A stretch of 7,153 nucleotides of DNA. Origin: Flavobacteriaceae bacterium (lineage in GTDB: Bacteria > Bacteroidota > Bacteroidia > Flavobacteriales > Flavobacteriaceae). Made by a program: the position numbers and the translations under genes. The number at the start of each line of letters is the position of its first letter. The first letter of the stretch is position 1. Shown here piece by piece: positions 4,616 to 7,153 of the stretch. The notes under the pieces were generated by a model. It ran no database searches. It saw only the letters and a list, made by a program, of their open reading frames with translations, and was not told the DNA's origin. Location: the NCBI GenBank assembly GCA_002728075.1, contig PBVB01000031.1, forward strand, positions 1 to 7,153, given 5' to 3'.

Positions 4616-5020
4616 ATGACAAGCATAGTTAGTTATTTAGGAAATCTTAGGACAGAATCTGTCCACACATCCTCTAATGAAAAGATAGTTACAGACGCGC
4701 CTACAGACAATAACGGAAAAGGAGAGGCTTTTTCTCCCACAGATTTAGTTGCTTCATCTTTATCATCTTGTATTTTAACTGTTATAGGGATTGTTTCTAA
4801 ACAAATAAGATATGACTTAACAAAAACTACCTCATCAGTAAAAAAGATAATGGGTGATAAACCAAGGAGGATAGTCGAGATTGAGGTAAAAATAAAATTT
4901 TCACAATCTACAGATTCTAAAACAAAATCTATAATTGAAAGTACTGCTCTAAATTGTCCAGTTGCAAAATCTTTACATCCAGACATAAAACAGAATATTT
5001 CATTTGTATGGCCAAATTAA
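4616..5020 (+). CDS. OsmC/Ohr-family thiol peroxidase-like protein
   Basis: 134 residues, the normal length for a short OsmC-like protein. The family core GKGEAFSPTDLVASSLSSC (34-52) carries the first redox cysteine, Cys52, on the long central helix. The second, Cys114, sits in TALNCPVAKSLHPD (110-123). Both active-site cysteines are therefore present, as is Glu38. Family members reduce organic hydroperoxides with a Cys pair, and some act on persulfides or other thiol compounds. The protein is cytosolic. The gene is followed after 13 bases by a small exported protein and then by a CstB-like persulfide enzyme, which supports a role in peroxide or reactive-sulfur handling. An antisense open frame within it is a shadow. 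Confidence 0.9.
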   Translation: MTSIVSYLGNLRTESVHTSSNEKIVTDAPTDNNGKGEAFSPTDLVASSLSSCILTVIGIVSKQIRYDLTKTTSSVKKIMGDKPRRIVEIEVKIKFSQSTDSKTKSIIESTALNCPVAKSLHPDIKQNISFVWPN

Positions 5021-5033
5021 TTTTCTTACACAT

Positions 5034-5324
5034 ATGTTAAATTTTATTTTCTTTTTAATCAAAAGAATTCTTATTATTTTATTATTTATATCTATATGTT
5101 TTTCGTTTTCATCAATTGAACCAGCAGATTGTCGTTTGCGACTCAGATATACATCATTTAACAAAATGACAAAAAACGAAAAGCTTGCCTGGCTATTTTG
5201 TGCATTCGAAAAGCTTAAAGAGGGAGATGACAAGCATTTGAAAATTTATAAAGAAAAGAATGGTGAAATACCAAATTACAATCAGTTTTTGAAATTATGG
5301 GAGAACAGGAATTTGAATAAGTAA
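5034..5324 (+). CDS. Small exported or membrane-anchored protein of unknown function
   Basis: I favour the ATG at 5034 (96 residues) over the in-frame ATG at 5004 (106 residues). The earlier one lies inside the OsmC gene, and the later one starts directly on a signal-like segment. Residues 1-25 are a hydrophobic run with two basic residues (MLNFIFFLIKRILIILLFIS), either a signal peptide or an anchor. The rest is polar and charged, with Cys33 and Cys56 (numbered from 5034). Its tail, KEKNGEIPNYNQFLKLWENR, looks like a compact folded end. No family is recognised. There is no lipobox at the hydrophobic end, so a lipoprotein is unlikely. The position between two sulfur/thiol-related genes hints at a linked role, without direct evidence. 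Confidence 0.65.
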   Translation: MLNFIFFLIKRILIILLFISICFSFSSIEPADCRLRLRYTSFNKMTKNEKLAWLFCAFEKLKEGDDKHLKIYKEKNGEIPNYNQFLKLWENRNLNK

Positions 5325-5358
5325 ACCTTTATGATTTTTATAGATTAAAATCTTACTG

Positions 5359-5366
5359 TATTTTTG
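5359..5366 (+). promoter_or_regulatory. Candidate -7 box upstream of the CstB-like gene
   Basis: TATTTTTG matches TAnnTTTG and ends 21 bases before the ATG at 5388. The region 5325-5358 has a small GATTTT/AAAATC hairpin (5333-5352) but no TTG at -33. It may give the MBL-rhodanese gene its own transcript. Confidence 0.35.
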
Positions 5367-5387
5367 AATTCAGAAACTTCTATGTAG

Positions 5388-6770
5388 ATGATAGTTGAAC
5401 AAATTTATACCAAGTGTTTGTCCCAAGGGTCTTATTATATTGAAAGTAAGGGAGAAGCTGCGGTAATTGACCCATTAAGAGAAGTAGATTCCTACATTGA
5501 AAGAGCCGCTAAAGGAAAGGCAAAAATCAAATATGTCTTTGAAACTCATTTTCATGCCGATTTTGTAAGTGGGCATTTAAGTCTATCCAAAAAAACTAAT
5601 GCTCCCATAATTTTTGGCCCAAATGCAGATCCTTCTTTTGAATCAAAAATTGCAATGGATGGAGATAAATTTAAAATTGGTGAAGTAACCTTACAATTAA
5701 TTCATACTCCTGGGCACACAATGGAGAGCTCCTGCTATCTTCTTTGGGATGAAGATGACGAAGAAGTTGCCATTTTTACTGGTGACACCTTATTCCTAGG
5801 TGATGTTGGAAGGCCCGACTTAGCTCAAGAGAACAAGAAGCTTTCAAAAGAATACTTAGCGGGCCAACTTTTCGATAGTTTAAGAAATAAATTGATGCCT
5901 TTACCAGATAGCATAACCATATATCCTGCACATGGAGCAGGATCTGCTTGTGGTAAAAACATGATGGATTTAACTAGTGATTCTCTTGCCAATCAAAAAA
6001 AAGTAAATTATGCACTTCGCGAAGACATGACTAAAGAGGAATTTATAAACGAGGTCACAAAGGACCTTTCTTCTCCTCCAAAGTATTTTCCATCAAATGT
6101 AGAGCTCAATAAAGGGGGGTATGAGGATGTTTCGACTATAATCAAAAAAAGCCTGAACCCTATAAGTATTCACAACTTTAATGTATTAAGAAAACAAAGT
6201 GATGTTTTAATTTTAGATGTAAGATCTAAAAGTTTGTTTTCCAGAGGGCATATACCAGGAAGTTTATTCATAGGTCTAGAAGGTATGTTTGCTCCGTGGG
6301 CCGGGACTATTATTGAGGACGTTAATCAAAAGATAATTATAATTTCTCCTAAAGGAAAAGAACAAGAAGCAATATCAAGATTGGCAAGAGTTGGTTTCGA
6401 TAACGTTGTTGGATTTTTGGATGGTGGTTTTGATAGGTGGGTAAAATCATCGGGAGAAATAAAAAAAATTGAATGTATAAGTGCTAAAGAATTTGTTAAT
6501 CAATCCAAGTCCTTAAGAAGAAATATTTATGACGTCAGAGGTGTGGATGAATTTAAGATTGGAAATTTTCCTGGTGCGAAGAATATCCCTTTGAAAAAGA
6601 TTGATAACTATATAGGTGAACTTAAAAAATGCTCGCCATTTTATATTTATTGTAAAGGGGGATATAGAAGTGTTATTGCAAGTTCAATCATAAGTAAGGA
6701 AAATGATTTAAAATTAATTAATATCGAAGGGGGATATGATGAAATTGAAAAACTTAATTTTTCCACTTAA
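5388..6770 (+). CDS. CstB-like persulfide dioxygenase: MBL domain with two rhodanese domains
   Basis: 460 residues in three domains. The metallo-beta-lactamase domain (1 to about 245) has THFHADF (H54, H56, D58), TPGHT (H110), GDTLF (D133) and PAHGAGS (H182). H54, H110 and D133 correspond to the Fe(II) triad of ETHE1-type persulfide dioxygenases, and Phe59 replaces the His that would complete a second metal site. The first rhodanese domain (about 258-357) has SPKGKEQEA where the catalytic loop should be, with no Cys, so it should be inactive. The second (about 362-455) has an intact loop, C422-KGGYRS. This order, with a pseudo-rhodanese in the middle, is that of Staphylococcus aureus CstB (about 444 residues), which turns persulfides into thiosulfate. 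Cys188, in GSACGK, may match its extra near-active-site Cys. No signal peptide, so cytosolic. Confidence 0.88.
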   Translation: MIVEQIYTKCLSQGSYYIESKGEAAVIDPLREVDSYIERAAKGKAKIKYVFETHFHADFVSGHLSLSKKTNAPIIFGPNADPSFESKIAMDGDKFKIGEVTLQLIHTPGHTMESSCYLLWDEDDEEVAIFTGDTLFLGDVGRPDLAQENKKLSKEYLAGQLFDSLRNKLMPLPDSITIYPAHGAGSACGKNMMDLTSDSLANQKKVNYALREDMTKEEFINEVTKDLSSPPKYFPSNVELNKGGYEDVSTIIKKSLNPISIHNFNVLRKQSDVLILDVRSKSLFSRGHIPGSLFIGLEGMFAPWAGTIIEDVNQKIIIISPKGKEQEAISRLARVGFDNVVGFLDGGFDRWVKSSGEIKKIECISAKEFVNQSKSLRRNIYDVRGVDEFKIGNFPGAKNIPLKKIDNYIGELKKCSPFYIYCKGGYRSVIASSIISKENDLKLINIEGGYDEIEKLNFST

Positions 6771-6773
6771 ATT

Positions 6774-7153
6774 CTAGAAGTATGCATTTATAAATATAAA
6801 TGCTACAAATAGAATGTATAAACCCACAAGATAGATACTGTGTCTTGTTTTAAGTCCCTTATTAAAATAAAAAATATAAAAAGAAACTACCGTTAAAATA
6901 ATTAAACTTATTTGAAGCTCGATAACATCGGATAAAGTTCTCTCAGGCATAACAATTGGACCTTTAACAAGTGTATATGCAAAAATAGGTAAGCCTAGAG
7001 CAAAACAAATATCAAAAATATTGCTCCCTAGTGCATTTGATATTGCATCATCGTAGTCCCCTTTTATAGCGTCTCTATAGGATAAAATTGTATCTGGCAA
7101 GCTTGTCGCTGCTGACGCAAGAATTACTGCTATAAAATATGGTGCAATCCCCA
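6774..7153 (-). CDS. CaCA-family Na+/Ca2+ antiporter-like protein, C-terminal part (runs off the window)
   Basis: The reading frame is open from the window edge to TAG at 6774-6776, so the N-terminal part is missing. An in-frame TTG at 7098-7100 is not the start, because coding sequence continues upstream as IAPYFIAVILASAATSLPD. The signature is the second alpha repeat of cation/Ca2+ exchangers, TSLPDTILSYRDAIKGDYDD followed by AISNALGSNIFD. Most family members have SLPE; here Asp replaces the Glu, still acidic and able to bind cation. About four transmembrane helices are visible, ending in a hydrophobic INAYF tail. The protein would exchange Ca2+ or a related cation for Na+ or H+ at the inner membrane. 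Its stop lies 3 bases from the stop of the CstB-like gene on the other strand. Confidence 0.85.
   Translation of the reverse strand, partial: GIAPYFIAVILASAATSLPDTILSYRDAIKGDYDDAISNALGSNIFDICFALGLPIFAYTLVKGPIVMPERTLSDVIELQISLIILTVVSFYIFYFNKGLKTRHSIYLVGLYILFVAFIFINAYF

Noticed and set aside
4633..4986. 117-codon open frame on the minus strand inside the OsmC-family gene
   Set aside because: It is fully antisense to a gene with both OsmC catalytic cysteines, and its translation shows no recognisable motif.
5004..5033. Upstream ATG giving a 10-residue longer small exported protein
   Set aside because: It overlaps the end of the OsmC gene and would put polar residues in front of a normal-looking signal segment; the ATG at 5034 is the better start.
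5000..5233. 77-codon open frame on the minus strand over the small exported protein
   Set aside because: Shadow of the plus-strand gene; no signal or family likeness of its own.
7098..7100. TTG as the start of a 108-residue antiporter-like protein
   Set aside because: The frame continues upstream to the window edge with sequence that belongs to the conserved alpha repeat (IAPYFIAVILASAATS), so the gene is partial, not short.

Overview
The window is AT-rich. Its proteins are of flavobacterial type (DUF1569, secreted M20 hydrolase, MBL-rhodanese fusion, CaCA antiporter), Shine-Dalgarno sites are weak or absent, and several upstream regions carry boxes matching TAnnTTTG, the -7 element used by Bacteroidota. 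I infer a member of the Bacteroidota, probably Flavobacteriaceae. No ribosomal or other taxonomic marker is present, so this stays an inference.

Layout. (1) 2-94: the last 30 codons of an S9-type alpha/beta-hydrolase peptidase. (2) 95-1334: a short accessory-looking block on the minus strand with a VanZ-like small membrane protein followed by a DUF1569 (DinB-superfamily) protein. It lies between a real CAU-anticodon tRNA gene (1335-1408, minus) and a decayed copy of the same tRNA 3' end (161-186). Each is followed by its own hairpin terminator. The noncoding edges of the block carry six copies of GGTTTAC, arranged as two spaced palindromes on one side and a perfect 12-bp tandem repeat on the other. 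(3) 1596-2234: a TrhA/hemolysin III-family membrane protein. (4) 2306-4570: a tightly coupled cluster of a 31-residue membrane peptide, an exported M20 hydrolase of the carbamoylase/allantoate-amidohydrolase type, and an EamA-family transporter. (5) 4616-6770: an OsmC-family thiol protein, a small exported or anchored protein of unknown role, and a three-domain MBL-rhodanese-rhodanese protein resembling CstB. This looks like a persulfide/peroxide-handling group. (6) 6774-7153: the C-terminal part of a CaCA-family cation antiporter, converging on the previous gene with only 3 bases between the stop codons.

The points most worth a second look are the tRNA-derived repeats that frame the minus-strand block, including a third inverted copy at 342-365, and the GGTTTAC palindromes beside them. 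They fit a scar of site-specific integration at a tRNA gene or a small non-autonomous element, although no integrase or transposase is visible. I did not find a clear, complete new defence or mobile system here. The remaining genes belong to known families, with some unusual details: a pseudo-rhodanese domain, an exported carbamoylase-type enzyme, and a coupled small ORF.
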